The translations under genes were made by a program, and so were the position numbers. A stretch of 61,839 nucleotides of DNA from Vulcanimicrobiota bacterium. GTDB taxonomy: Bacteria > Vulcanimicrobiota > Vulcanimicrobiia > Vulcanimicrobiales > Vulcanimicrobiaceae. The notes beneath the pieces were generated by a model that worked only from the letters and a program-made list of their open reading frames with translations, did not search any database and had not been told where the DNA came from. Numbering within the stretch: the first letter of the stretch is position 1; every line of letters starts with the position of its first letter. The stretch lies in contig JAFAXS010000170.1 in the NCBI GenBank assembly GCA_019240755.1, forward strand, positions 1 through 61,839. The letters run 5' to 3'. Positions 50,501-58,196 of the stretch are shown piece after piece.

Positions 50501-51151
50501 CCGTATTATGGCGACGCGCTGCAGCCGCTCTTCGATACGGGCGCATGGTACACGCCGTATGACGTCATTCCGAGCCCCTTCAACGCGGCCAACGGCTACG
50601 AGGTTCCCGACGTAGCGTCGTTGATTCTTAACTATCGCCGAGGACGCGTCGCCGTTACGCCGTCGATTCGCTACATGGACGGCTCGAACTACGGGTCGCC
50701 GCTGGTGTGGCCCGGCTACGTGCCGCAATCCTGCTCGCGTCAGCCCGCAAAGACGCCGCTGACGCCGGGAGTGAGCTGCCCCGGCGGTGCGATCTTTCTG
50801 CCGGATCCCTATAGCGGTCAGTTCGATAACCTCGGAGCATTCATCCAGCCGGCCCAGTTGGCGCTGAACCTGCAGACGAGCTACGACATCTCGCCGCGCA
50901 TGACGGTGACGGTGCAGGCGGTCAATCTATATAACCGCTGCTTCCAACGCGGCTATGCCTGGGATAACTCCGTCACGTGCGTTTACTCGAGCCTTCCGTC
51001 GAACATCTTGGCGCCCGCAGGCAACTTCATCAAGAATCCTCCGCTGCAGCTGAAATATCCGTACGGCACGTTTTACAATATTACCGAGGTTGGAATCTCG
51101 TCGGTTCTGCAGCCGTTCGGATTCTTCGCCGACCTCAACATAAAACTGTGA
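47600..51151 (+). CDS. TonB-dependent receptor-like outer membrane protein with carboxypeptidase-regulatory domain
   Basis: 1183-residue exported protein. The signal peptide is RRRILAFVTFLAVALPLGASA. A CarboxypepD_reg-like beta domain follows (GTTGTLRGRILDATTHAPIAGAEITAAS... SFLSLQPDTYTVNAAKSGYD), then a plug (GQGVYVRGGDVDQVAYEFDGIP-like; QEVQVYTGG, NSSGLAGYINQVIKTG) and a long beta barrel rich in aromatic residues, asparagine and serine, ending FFADLNIKL. No clear TonB box or terminal Phe is seen. TTG 47600 is preferred: GAGG sits about 7 nt upstream; GTG 47585 lacks a ribosome site. The ligand is unknown. The amine oxidase gene follows after 15 nt. Confidence 0.88.
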   Translation: MRRRILAFVTFLAVALPLGASAGTTGTLRGRILDATTHAPIAGAEITAASPSQAARTISDGSGSFSFLSLQPDTYTVNAAKSGYDPQAQPGITIVADQSATVTLNLQPALKTIARTTSRSTQSLVHSGITSDVYSVNAAGQKAASALSGSGSLTQAYGAIGSAPGVSIPSNQQGWYQGVYVRGGDVDQVAYEFDGIPTTRQSDLAPIATLTSLGNQEVQVYTGGTPATSNSSGLAGYINQVIKTGTYPGYANADLGIGAPAFYHQATVETGGATPDRTFSYYVGLSGTNQAFRYGDQFGGVSEPLYFYPLYVPTNNGVYNILDGSGGKAPNYGFIAQPGYSYAQAMNFDRENVINLHVGIPHHDSFLRDDVQMLYVTGGIAAQFYSSANDIWFTPAKGAATGVGYPIAYLDSLYYGGPLMRAPNPKDLVTGLFPSSPTDRALAAPIDSSDRDGNWNGYSIEKLQYQKNFDSHSYLRGLVWGAYSTWFINGPNSAQLVFGSDPADYEVWEHGYGGSLIYSNQLSPRHLITAEASYMTQKLQTYNAMFSSTDPFASSLAATGLGTILSSYGTPNGKCYNYVTGQRWSCFDAGSQGGCLSPFGCYPGTGAFDFNLTPGVAPPGSPAAKAGARWMMTENGQSAQVDNVTPRFDSYALTDLWQPNDQIVVNVGARLDRFAYVTSDLEAGYPARAFWFAAYNNEHCGAPGVAPQWTWNSGTQMFGSCGAGLAPLTNPGNGLYNVGATTYVSSVFQPRLSFTYTLDPDTVIRGSAGKYARAEGSSYYQYNTVQQNLASFISQFYPYGYHTPDHAIFPDTSGNFDLSFEKHLKGTLLSFKVTPFYRDTRNQLQFQAINAVQGTLAGLNVGTQESYGVEFSMQYGDFSRNGFSSLFSYTHTQNRIKFGPINGVSVIDPLNAQIELYNSYTHACSGVGPHSPNWAACGSGAYVGNAAPVLLNSQSGTGNQGKLKIPNPYYGDALQPLFDTGAWYTPYDVIPSPFNAANGYEVPDVASLILNYRRGRVAVTPSIRYMDGSNYGSPLVWPGYVPQSCSRQPAKTPLTPGVSCPGGAIFLPDPYSGQFDNLGAFIQPAQLALNLQTSYDISPRMTVTVQAVNLYNRCFQRGYAWDNSVTCVYSSLPSNILAPAGNFIKNPPLQLKYPYGTFYNITEVGISSVLQPFGFFADLNIKL

Positions 51152-51166
51152 CTCGGAACTGTCGAG

Positions 51167-52711
51167 ATGCACCGTAAGCAATTTTTGCGCGACGTTGGCG
51201 CGGGCGCGCTCGGTGCGGCGCTCGTACCGCGTTTCGTTGTCCTCGGATCGTCGCAGGCGCGGGGGCGCGAGCGGATCGCAATTGTCGGGGCGGGCATCGC
51301 CGGCCTAGTTACGGCGCGCCACTTGCGCGACGCCGGCGTGGATTCAACGATCTACGAATCGTCTGATCGCATCGGCGGCCGGATGCATTCGGAGCGCCGG
51401 TACTGGGAAGGCGGTCAGCATACCGAGTGGTGCGGGGCAATGGTGGACTCGACGCACGTCAACATCCATCGCCTCGCGCGGCGGTTCGGGTGCGGGCTGC
51501 TCGATACGTATTCGGGGCGACCGCCGCACGCGCGGGACACTTGCTATCTCGACGGCCGTTACTACTCGATGACCGACGCCGACCGCGACTTCGGCAAGAT
51601 CTACCCGATCATGCAAGCGCAGCTCGCGCAACTGCCGTCCACAACGACGTATGCCAACGCCACGCCGATGGCGCGCAAGCTCGACGCGATGAGCATGCGC
51701 GATTGGATCGAGCGTTACGTTCCCGGCGCCGCGGCATCGCGGCTCGGCCGGCTCATCAAGGAAGCCTATCGCAACGAGTACGGGCGCGAGATCGAAGAGC
51801 TGAGCGCGGTGAACTTGGTGGCGCAACTCGGCACGCAGCGTCGTTACCGCGAGAACCATGAAATGAACGTGCTGGGCTACTCGGACCAGCGCTACATCTT
51901 AGCGACGGGAAGTCAAACGCTGCCGGAAAGAATCGCGGCCTCGTTGCCCGCCTCGACCATCGCGCTGGAACGCCGCCTCGTTGCAATTCGACGCACGCCG
52001 AGGGGCTCGTACGAGCTACGCTTCGACCACCGCGGAGCCGGCGAAGTCGTGCGCGCCGATCGAGTGGTGTTGGCAATCCCCTTCATTGCTTTGCGCGGCC
52101 TAGATTACTCCGGCGCCGGTTTCGATTCGGCGAAAGTCAATGCCATTGAAAATTTGGGTTACGGCTACCACACCAAGTTGCACCTGCAATTTAGCGACCG
52201 ATCGTGGTTGCGCGCCGCCCCGCCCTGGCCGGAGCCCACGACGGGACAGATTTGGACGACGCTGCGCGTGCAGAGCGCGCTGGACTATTCGCTCGGCCAG
52301 CAGGGCCGCAACGGTTTGATCGAAGTCTTTACTGCGGCAGGGCCTGCGATGGTGGACACTCCGGCGATTCCCTACGCGAGCGTCGCAGAATCCCCGGCGG
52401 TGAGCCGGCACGTGCAGAGTTTCTTCACGCAGCTCGACGCGATTTGGCCGGGCGTCTCGCAAACCTGGAACGGAAAGGCGACGTTCGGGAACGCACAGGC
52501 CGACCCGAATATCTTGGCGAGCTACTCGTGCTGGCTCGTGGGACAGTGCACGACGATCGCGGGCCACGAGGCCCGCCGGCAAGGACGCGTGCACTTCGCC
52601 GGCGAGCACACGTCCGTCGAGAATCAAGGGTTCATGGAAGGCGGCGCCGATTCGGGAGCGCGGGCCGCGCGAGAGATCCTCGCGGATTACCGAATTCGCG
52701 CCGTCGCCTAG
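51167..52711 (+). CDS. Flavin-containing amine oxidase, exported
   Basis: 514-residue FAD amine oxidase (MAO/polyamine oxidase class). The N-terminus HRKQFLRDVGAGALGAALV resembles a Tat signal in which RK replaces RR. The dinucleotide motif is IAIVGAGIAGLVTARHLRDAG followed by ESSDRIGGRMHSER. The FAD C-terminal motif is GRVHFAGEHTSVENQGFMEGGADSGARAA. It probably oxidises an amine outside the cytoplasm with oxygen. Its position beside the receptor and the putrescine operon suggests a polyamine substrate, by inference. No ribosome site is obvious. selB starts 14 nt after its end. Confidence 0.85.
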   Translation: MHRKQFLRDVGAGALGAALVPRFVVLGSSQARGRERIAIVGAGIAGLVTARHLRDAGVDSTIYESSDRIGGRMHSERRYWEGGQHTEWCGAMVDSTHVNIHRLARRFGCGLLDTYSGRPPHARDTCYLDGRYYSMTDADRDFGKIYPIMQAQLAQLPSTTTYANATPMARKLDAMSMRDWIERYVPGAAASRLGRLIKEAYRNEYGREIEELSAVNLVAQLGTQRRYRENHEMNVLGYSDQRYILATGSQTLPERIAASLPASTIALERRLVAIRRTPRGSYELRFDHRGAGEVVRADRVVLAIPFIALRGLDYSGAGFDSAKVNAIENLGYGYHTKLHLQFSDRSWLRAAPPWPEPTTGQIWTTLRVQSALDYSLGQQGRNGLIEVFTAAGPAMVDTPAIPYASVAESPAVSRHVQSFFTQLDAIWPGVSQTWNGKATFGNAQADPNILASYSCWLVGQCTTIAGHEARRQGRVHFAGEHTSVENQGFMEGGADSGARAAREILADYRIRAVA

Positions 52712-52725
52712 CCACCCCGATACTC

Positions 52726-54576
52726 GTGCACATCATCGGAACGGCGGGGCACGTCGATCACGGAAAGACGGCGCTAATCACCGCACTCACCGGGACGAAT
52801 CCGGATCGGCTGCCGGAGGAACGCCTGCGCGGCATGACGCTCGATCTCGGCTTTGCGCACCTACGCTTCGATGACGGCGTTGAAGCCGGTATCGTCGACG
52901 TGCCGGGACACGAACGGTTCGTGCACAACATGCTGGCAGGGGCGGCGGGGATGGAACTCTTGCTGCTGGTCGTGGACGCCCGCGAAGGCGTGCGCGCCCA
53001 GACGCTCGAGCACTTGGCGATCCTCCAGTTTCTCAACGTCGGGCGGACGATCGTCGCCGCGTCGAAGATCGACCTGCTCGAAGGCGGCGAACGTGACGAA
53101 GCATACGCAGACATCGCTCGGCAACTTCGCGGCACGATTGCCGAAGACGCGCCGATGATGGGCGTTTCCGCCGTTACCGGCGAAAACGTGGAAACGCTGC
53201 GCGACCGCCTGCACGGCGAGCTGACGGCGTTGCCGCGGCGCAACGCGAGTGCGCCCGTATATCTTCCGATCGACCGCGTCTTCGCGCTGCGCGGACACGG
53301 AACGATCGTCACCGGAACGCTCATGCAAGGCTCCATCACGAATGGAGACGATCTGAAGATCGAACCCGGCGCGACGGCAGCGCACGTGCGCAGCATCGAG
53401 GTGTTCGGTTCGCAACGCGAACGAGTCGAGGCCGGGACGCGCGTCGCACTGAGTCTGCCGGGCCTGGATCGCCGCGGTCTGGGGCGCGGCCATGCGATTG
53501 TCGGCGCGGAATTTTCCGCCCGCCAGCGTCTGAACGTACATTTCGTTCCGCTCGGCGGCGCGGCACCGCTGTTGCGCCGCAAGACGCCGGTGCGCGCATA
53601 TATCGGGTCGGCCGAGGTCCTGGGCACGCTGACGTTCGACGAGGCGCCGGCCGGCGAACCGCAGCTGCACGCTCAACTGCATTTGCGGGAACCGGTTGTC
53701 GCGTTCGCGGGCCTGCGTTTCGTGCTTCGCCGGCCGTCGCCGATGACGTTGCTCGGCGGGGGGTTCGTCGAGCGTTCCGACCGCGCGGCATCCGGCGACG
53801 CCGGCTCCGATGAGACCGTCGCCGTCCTGCTCCGCGGTTGCGGCCTCGTGCCGGCGGACCTGCACGCGATCTCCGTCGCGGCCAATCTGCGCGAGGACGT
53901 CGTGCGTGACGCGCTCGAACGCCTCTGCGCGTCGGGTGCCGCGATCGCCGTTGCGCGGCCTCCTGCGTACGTCGATGGCGCGACGGCACGCGAGCTTTTT
54001 GTCCGCGTATCCGAGCAGCTCGCCGAGAGTCATCGCGCCGAGCCTTGGGCGATGGGGCTCACTTCTCTCGCGCTCGCTCGCGCTCACAACGTCGACGAGC
54101 CGACCCTGATTCGAGTCCTCGACCGCTGTATCGCCGAGGGTGGAATCACGGCCCGAGCCGGCTACTACGCATTGACCGGCCACAGGCCGACGCTGACGGT
54201 CGAACAGGGAGCATTTTTCGAACGGATCACGTCGGGCGCGGACGACACGTTGACGCCGGCTGCTCTCACCACCGTGACGTCTGCTGTAAAGGCATCTCGG
54301 ATCGCGGGTCTCCGGAAGGCTTTCGATATGCTGCTTGCCACAGGCGAGCTGGTCAAAGTGGGCGACGACCTGTACCGAAGATCGCAAATCCACGATATTC
54401 GCGCGCGCACGCAAGAGTATCTGAAGCAGCACCAACGCATGACGGCGGCGCAGTTTCGCGACCTGCTCGGCACCACGCGCAAGTACGCCGTTCCGTTGTT
54501 GGAGTGGCTCGATGCCCGCGGCGTCACGGTTCGCAGCGGCGACTATCGGATGCTTCGGAGGATTGCAACTTCCTGA
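52726..54576 (+). CDS. selB: Selenocysteine-specific elongation factor SelB
   Basis: 616-residue EF-Tu-like GTPase that delivers Sec-tRNA(Sec) to UGA codons with a SECIS element. G1 GTAGHVDHGKTALI, G2 region LDLGFAHL, G3 DVPGHERFVHNML, G4 as ASKIDLLE (normally TKxD), then domains II/III (RVFALRGHGTIVTGTLMQGSI) and C-terminal winged helices (LTSLALARAHNV..., AQFRDLLGTTRKYAVPLLEWLD) that bind SECIS RNA. GTG 52726 is the start; upstream frame is antisense-like within the amine oxidase. No tRNA-Sec or selenoprotein is recognised nearby. Confidence 0.95.
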   Translation: MHIIGTAGHVDHGKTALITALTGTNPDRLPEERLRGMTLDLGFAHLRFDDGVEAGIVDVPGHERFVHNMLAGAAGMELLLLVVDAREGVRAQTLEHLAILQFLNVGRTIVAASKIDLLEGGERDEAYADIARQLRGTIAEDAPMMGVSAVTGENVETLRDRLHGELTALPRRNASAPVYLPIDRVFALRGHGTIVTGTLMQGSITNGDDLKIEPGATAAHVRSIEVFGSQRERVEAGTRVALSLPGLDRRGLGRGHAIVGAEFSARQRLNVHFVPLGGAAPLLRRKTPVRAYIGSAEVLGTLTFDEAPAGEPQLHAQLHLREPVVAFAGLRFVLRRPSPMTLLGGGFVERSDRAASGDAGSDETVAVLLRGCGLVPADLHAISVAANLREDVVRDALERLCASGAAIAVARPPAYVDGATARELFVRVSEQLAESHRAEPWAMGLTSLALARAHNVDEPTLIRVLDRCIAEGGITARAGYYALTGHRPTLTVEQGAFFERITSGADDTLTPAALTTVTSAVKASRIAGLRKAFDMLLATGELVKVGDDLYRRSQIHDIRARTQEYLKQHQRMTAAQFRDLLGTTRKYAVPLLEWLDARGVTVRSGDYRMLRRIATS

Positions 54577-54584
54577 GAGTACCC

Positions 54585-56309
54585 TTAGAGCTGCGAAAGG
54601 CGCGCGAAGCCGTGGGATGCGGCGCGCGTAACGTTCCCAAGCAGCCGCCGTTCGGATGGATCCAAGTCCAAACCGTACGGGTGTCCGGAGAAGAGCACGA
54701 AGCGGCTCAACCGCCCGCCGACGAAGATTGGAAACCCAACGACCGGTTCCGCATCGCCGCGGGGAATGCGCCGGCCGACTAGGTGAAGGTCGGTGAAAGG
54801 TAACACCGTAGGCCGCTTCTCAAAGGCCGATGCCAGCCGTTGCGCATCGAGGCTTTCGAGTACGTCCTCATCTGTCCACCCGGCGGCCGCCTCGCGTCGA
54901 AATCCGCCACCGTCGCCGCGCGCGAAGACCGCAACCGACGACAGTTGGAGATGCGCGGCGATACTTTGAACGAGCTCATCGCCGATGATTCGCGGCGAGT
55001 CCGCCGATGAGAAGCTTTGTGCTAGCTTCATTAGATACCGGCGCGCATGATATTCCCGGCGGAAGAAGATCCGTTCGATCGTGTCTCGCGTCGTTTCATA
55101 GAGCGCCCGCAGCAAAATCGTGAGCACCACGACCGCTGCGACGTCGATACCGACGAGAAGTGCGGCGCGCTTCTCCGAGGTCGCGCCGCCTAAAAGCGCT
55201 GCGACGAGCCAGTCGAGTATCGCGATGCTACCGATCGAGAGAGCGGCCAGGACGGCCACGATCAATGCCTTGTTGACGAAGAACCGAACGGAGATAACTC
55301 GCTGCTTCAGGATGGCGTAGGCCACAGCGATAGGAACCGCGACGGTGAGTGCCAGGAGCCCAATCACGACCTCTCTAGGCGGAACGAATCCCACAGCCTC
55401 GCAAATTCGGACGATAACCGTGCCCGCGTAGGCAACGAGAAAACTGGCGATCACCCATGCCATGCGGGAGCGTTCGTACAGCCGCTCGGAGAAGTAGCGC
55501 GCGACAAAGATAGCGATCGCCAAGCAATAGAACCCCATAGCGACGGATGTCAAGAGATCTTCGAAGGCGTCGGTGTCCATTCCACGATAGATCAACCCAA
55601 CGTTGGCGACGATCACCGATACGGCCAGCGCGACCGCGATGGGCGCAAGCATGCGATCGAGTACCGCGCCGACGCCCGCGACGCGATTGCTGGGGAACCG
55701 TAACGCAAAAGCAATTAGTCCGGCGAACGAAAAGCACCACAAAACACCAATGCACGCCGAAAACGCCGCTACCCAGGCCGGCGACATCAGCGCAGTGAGA
55801 ATGGGCGAGCCGGACATCGAACCCGCGGCATACAAGAGGAAGGCCCAGGTCATACGCGACGGTAGCGCGAGAACCAATAAGGCGGCCATGAGAACGACCG
55901 CGATATCCGCGAGCGCCATGATCCAGAAGATTGCGAAGTATGCGAACCGCGAAAATCTCCCGGCGGTCGGTCTCCGCGCGACCAATATCACCGACCGCGC
56001 CGGCCCCTTCGAAAAAAGAAAGTCAGATCTCGTGCCCGCGATCGTGAGCGACCAACGCGCATACACGCGCTGTTGCGGTGTGAGCGCGGCCATATCGAGC
56101 CGGTCTCCGGCCTTAATACCTGCCTGCGCGGCGGCAGAGGCCGGGAGCACCGACGTGATCGTGCCGTTACCGGCGGTTGTGAACCCGAAGCGCCCGTAGG
56201 GGAAAAACGGCGTCGCGAGATTGAAGAGCGACGCGACGAGCGGAACGCCGGCGATCGCCACGACGGCGGCGATCAGCGGAAGCCGAGGTGTCCGTGCGCT
56301 GTCGCTCAC
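54585..56309 (-). CDS. Membrane sensor-like protein: PDZ-like, multi-TM and GAF-like domains, no kinase
   Basis: 574-residue protein. An N-terminal hydrophobic helix (LIAAVVAIAGVPLVASLF) is followed by a PDZ-like segment (ITSVLPASAAAQAGIKAGDRL), then seven or eight transmembrane helices between about residues 118 and 400 and a C-terminal GAF-like domain (about 430-570; SFSSADSPRIIGDELVQSIAAHL... SVAVFARGDGGGFR). The layout matches membrane histidine kinases with 7TM and GAF modules, but it ends before any H-box or ATPase. It could regulate by partner binding or be a truncated kinase. Converges on selB with 8 nt between stops. Divergent from the GNAT gene. Confidence 0.7.
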   Translation of the reverse strand: MSDSARTPRLPLIAAVVAIAGVPLVASLFNLATPFFPYGRFGFTTAGNGTITSVLPASAAAQAGIKAGDRLDMAALTPQQRVYARWSLTIAGTRSDFLFSKGPARSVILVARRPTAGRFSRFAYFAIFWIMALADIAVVLMAALLVLALPSRMTWAFLLYAAGSMSGSPILTALMSPAWVAAFSACIGVLWCFSFAGLIAFALRFPSNRVAGVGAVLDRMLAPIAVALAVSVIVANVGLIYRGMDTDAFEDLLTSVAMGFYCLAIAIFVARYFSERLYERSRMAWVIASFLVAYAGTVIVRICEAVGFVPPREVVIGLLALTVAVPIAVAYAILKQRVISVRFFVNKALIVAVLAALSIGSIAILDWLVAALLGGATSEKRAALLVGIDVAAVVVLTILLRALYETTRDTIERIFFRREYHARRYLMKLAQSFSSADSPRIIGDELVQSIAAHLQLSSVAVFARGDGGGFRREAAAGWTDEDVLESLDAQRLASAFEKRPTVLPFTDLHLVGRRIPRGDAEPVVGFPIFVGGRLSRFVLFSGHPYGLDLDPSERRLLGNVTRAASHGFARLSQL

Positions 56310-56320
56310 AGTGCCTGCTT

Positions 56321-56379
56321 CGTTCCCGAACGGGCGTTTGCTTGCGACTCTCGAACGACTGAACGTGCTTTCGGGAACG
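56321..56379. promoter_or_regulatory. Ten-base inverted repeat in a divergent promoter region
   Basis: CGTTCCCGAA (56321-56330) and TTCGGGAACG (56370-56379) are exact reverse complements, 39 nt apart, between the divergent sensor-like gene and the GNAT gene. The right arm lies within the first codons of the GNAT gene. They could be two half-sites for a looped repressor or an RNA stem. Confidence 0.5.
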
Positions 56380-56877
56380 CTGTGTGTCCTTCGACCCTAT
56401 CGAAAGGGCGATGAACATGCCATTTGTGCGGTTGCCGATGATTTTATGGTGGCGCGCTGGATGACGCGGGCGTTTCCGCATCCTTATACGTTAGGCGACG
56501 CGCAGCGTTGGCTAGATTTGAACACGAACGTGCCGCTTGCGCGTCATTTTGCAATTGAAGTCGACGGCACGCTGACCGGCGGCATCGGGTTCGATCCTTA
56601 CGGAGGAGAGAGAGACGGCGCCGGTTCGTTTGGATACTGGCTGGGCCGCAAATATTGGGGACGCGGCATAGCCACGGAAGCGGCGCGGATCCTCTCCGGG
56701 TACGCCCTAAAAGAAGGTGGTTTGCGCCGTCTCGAAGCGCTCGTATTCGCGGAGAACGCTGCCTCCGTTAGAGTCTTGGAGAAAGCGGACTTTTCACTGG
56801 AAGGCGTTTTGCGACAGCACTATCTGGATCGCGCCGGAAGGGTCTGCGACGCGCTGCTCTTCGCTCGGCTTAGCTAG
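56365..56877 (+). CDS. GNAT acetyltransferase (RimJ/RimL type)
   Basis: 170-residue acetyltransferase. GTLCVLRPYRKGDEHAICAVADD begins the fold. IGFDPYGGERDGAGSFGYWLGRKYWGRGIATEAARILSGYAL is the acetyl-CoA-binding signature (GRGIATEA). RLEALVFAENAASVRVLEKADFSLEGVLRQHY is the C-terminal block typical of RimJ/L-like or general amino-group acetyltransferases. GTG 56365 is chosen; an upstream frame overlaps the sensor-like gene and lacks similarity. Substrate is unknown. Confidence 0.88.
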   Translation: MLSGTLCVLRPYRKGDEHAICAVADDFMVARWMTRAFPHPYTLGDAQRWLDLNTNVPLARHFAIEVDGTLTGGIGFDPYGGERDGAGSFGYWLGRKYWGRGIATEAARILSGYALKEGGLRRLEALVFAENAASVRVLEKADFSLEGVLRQHYLDRAGRVCDALLFARLS

Positions 56878-56949
56878 AAAACGAGCGAGGTCCCGCCGTA
56901 GCGAGGCCTCGCTGCCATGGTCGCCTGGACCGGGGTCATTTGCCCGAGT

Positions 56950-57993
56950 TCACAACCCCACGCTGACGGCGACTCCGCTCGGATTCGTGAAGCTGCGACC
57001 GCCTCCGATATTCTTGAAGGCTTTGCCGCCCTGCGGATAGTGCCAAGCGTTCACGCTTCCCGCGCACTTGAAGTCGCAGGCGCCGCCTGCCTCGTCGGCT
57101 GCTACGACGTTATTGTTTGCGATCCAAGTTTGCGTAAAACGTAGGTTTTGCGAGCGATTGCCGTTCGAACGGTCAATCAGCGTCGTGTAGCCCACGAGCT
57201 TTCCGCCGAGGCCGCCGCCGGCGTTTTCCTTGATGGCAAACCGGTAAATGGCGTCCGCGCCGATGTCGGTGATCGCAATGTCATTCCCATCCCACTGCAG
57301 ACTGCCGAACGACACGATTTTGCGATCCAGCGGTATGCTCTGGAACGAATCGCCGCCGGCACGAAGCACGGCCAATCCCGTCGGACCGTCAACGTAGGCA
57401 TTGCCTTTGTTGTCGTAACCGACGTGCGTGAACGTGAGGCGCGCGTCGCTGTAGGCGATTGCGGGACGGCCCGAGCCGTTGCGATACACCAATAGCGTCG
57501 AGCTGCCGTCGGGCATCGCCGTAACGACGGCGAGGTTGCCGCTCGCGGCATCGACCGAGCAGGCTTCCGGGCTTCCCTTGGGGTCGCCCAAGGTTGCGAT
57601 CGGCGTCGCGCCGCCGTGCGCGAACTCGAGGATCTTCCCACTGGCTGCGGTGTACGTGACGAAAACGTGCCCGAGGTTGTCGGCGCACGCTTCGCCCGCC
57701 CGCGACGTGGTGTCGACACCGGAGCTCTCCTTCCACTCGCCCTTATAGGCGCCGTCCGGATACGAATAAACGGAAACGAGCGCGTGGCAAGTGCTGTGAA
57801 GGATGAAGCTGCATCCGGTCGAGGACGCGACGTACAGGGCTTCGCCGGGCGTGGAAACGTTCGGCGGCATCAGACTCTGTGGTGCTGAGGCGGCCGGTGT
57901 AAAGGGTGCCTGCGATCCGCTGCAGCCGGAGAGCACCGCAATGGATGCGCTCAACGCCAGTGCCGCAGAGTTAAGACGTGTAGAGACCTTCAT
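56950..57993 (-). CDS. Beta-propeller lipoprotein
   Basis: 347-residue exported lipoprotein. Signal AALALSASIAVLSGC has the lipobox LSGC and is followed by a short linker. Repeated strand patterns (LYVASSTGC, VSVYSYPDG, GHVFVTYTAASGKILEFAHGG, NLAVVTAMPDGSSTLLVYRNG, GNAYVDGPTGLAVLRAGG) suggest a six- or seven-blade propeller of the SMP-30/NHL or YncE type. Several cysteine pairs (GCSFILHSTC, GACDFKC) may be disulfides. ATG 57993 follows AAGGAG at 7 nt. Function unknown; the 3' end lies 72 nt from the GNAT gene. Confidence 0.83.
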   Translation of the reverse strand: MKVSTRLNSAALALSASIAVLSGCSGSQAPFTPAASAPQSLMPPNVSTPGEALYVASSTGCSFILHSTCHALVSVYSYPDGAYKGEWKESSGVDTTSRAGEACADNLGHVFVTYTAASGKILEFAHGGATPIATLGDPKGSPEACSVDAASGNLAVVTAMPDGSSTLLVYRNGSGRPAIAYSDARLTFTHVGYDNKGNAYVDGPTGLAVLRAGGDSFQSIPLDRKIVSFGSLQWDGNDIAITDIGADAIYRFAIKENAGGGLGGKLVGYTTLIDRSNGNRSQNLRFTQTWIANNNVVAADEAGGACDFKCAGSVNAWHYPQGGKAFKNIGGGRSFTNPSGVAVSVGL

Positions 57994-58196
57994 GTGTTGC
58001 TCCTTCGCAAGAACGTGGCGACAAATGTCTTCACGTGTGCTGCAAGGGTAGCGCCGCGGCCAGACCGGGATAACGCACAACTGCACGCGCGACGTGCACA
58101 TGTAACCTGCACAAATAGTGCGGCTCAATTCGGTCGCGTTTCACTAAAGGGTGTTCCTGCAACCCGCCGAGGGGCCGGGTTGTATCATGGAGGGGG
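57994..58196. other. 203-nt divergent intergenic region before clpB
   Basis: Shared upstream region of the lipoprotein (minus) and clpB (plus). It contains TGCACG-CGCGA-CGTGCA (58082-58098), a further TGCAC nearby, and a 7-bp stem CAACCCG/CGGGTTG (58160-58182) directly before the clpB ribosome site GGAGGGGG. No CIRCE, HAIR or sigma-32 element was recognised. Confidence 0.5.

Noticed and set aside
52861-54435. 524-codon frame antisense to selB
   Set aside because: SelB is certain. The antisense product is arginine-rich, lacks family motifs and has no ribosome site.
56390-56420. TCCTTCGACCCTATCGAAAGG as another dispersed repeat
   Set aside because: It encodes the ordinary LRPYRKGDE motif at the GNAT start and lacks the TCATCC/GAGC core.
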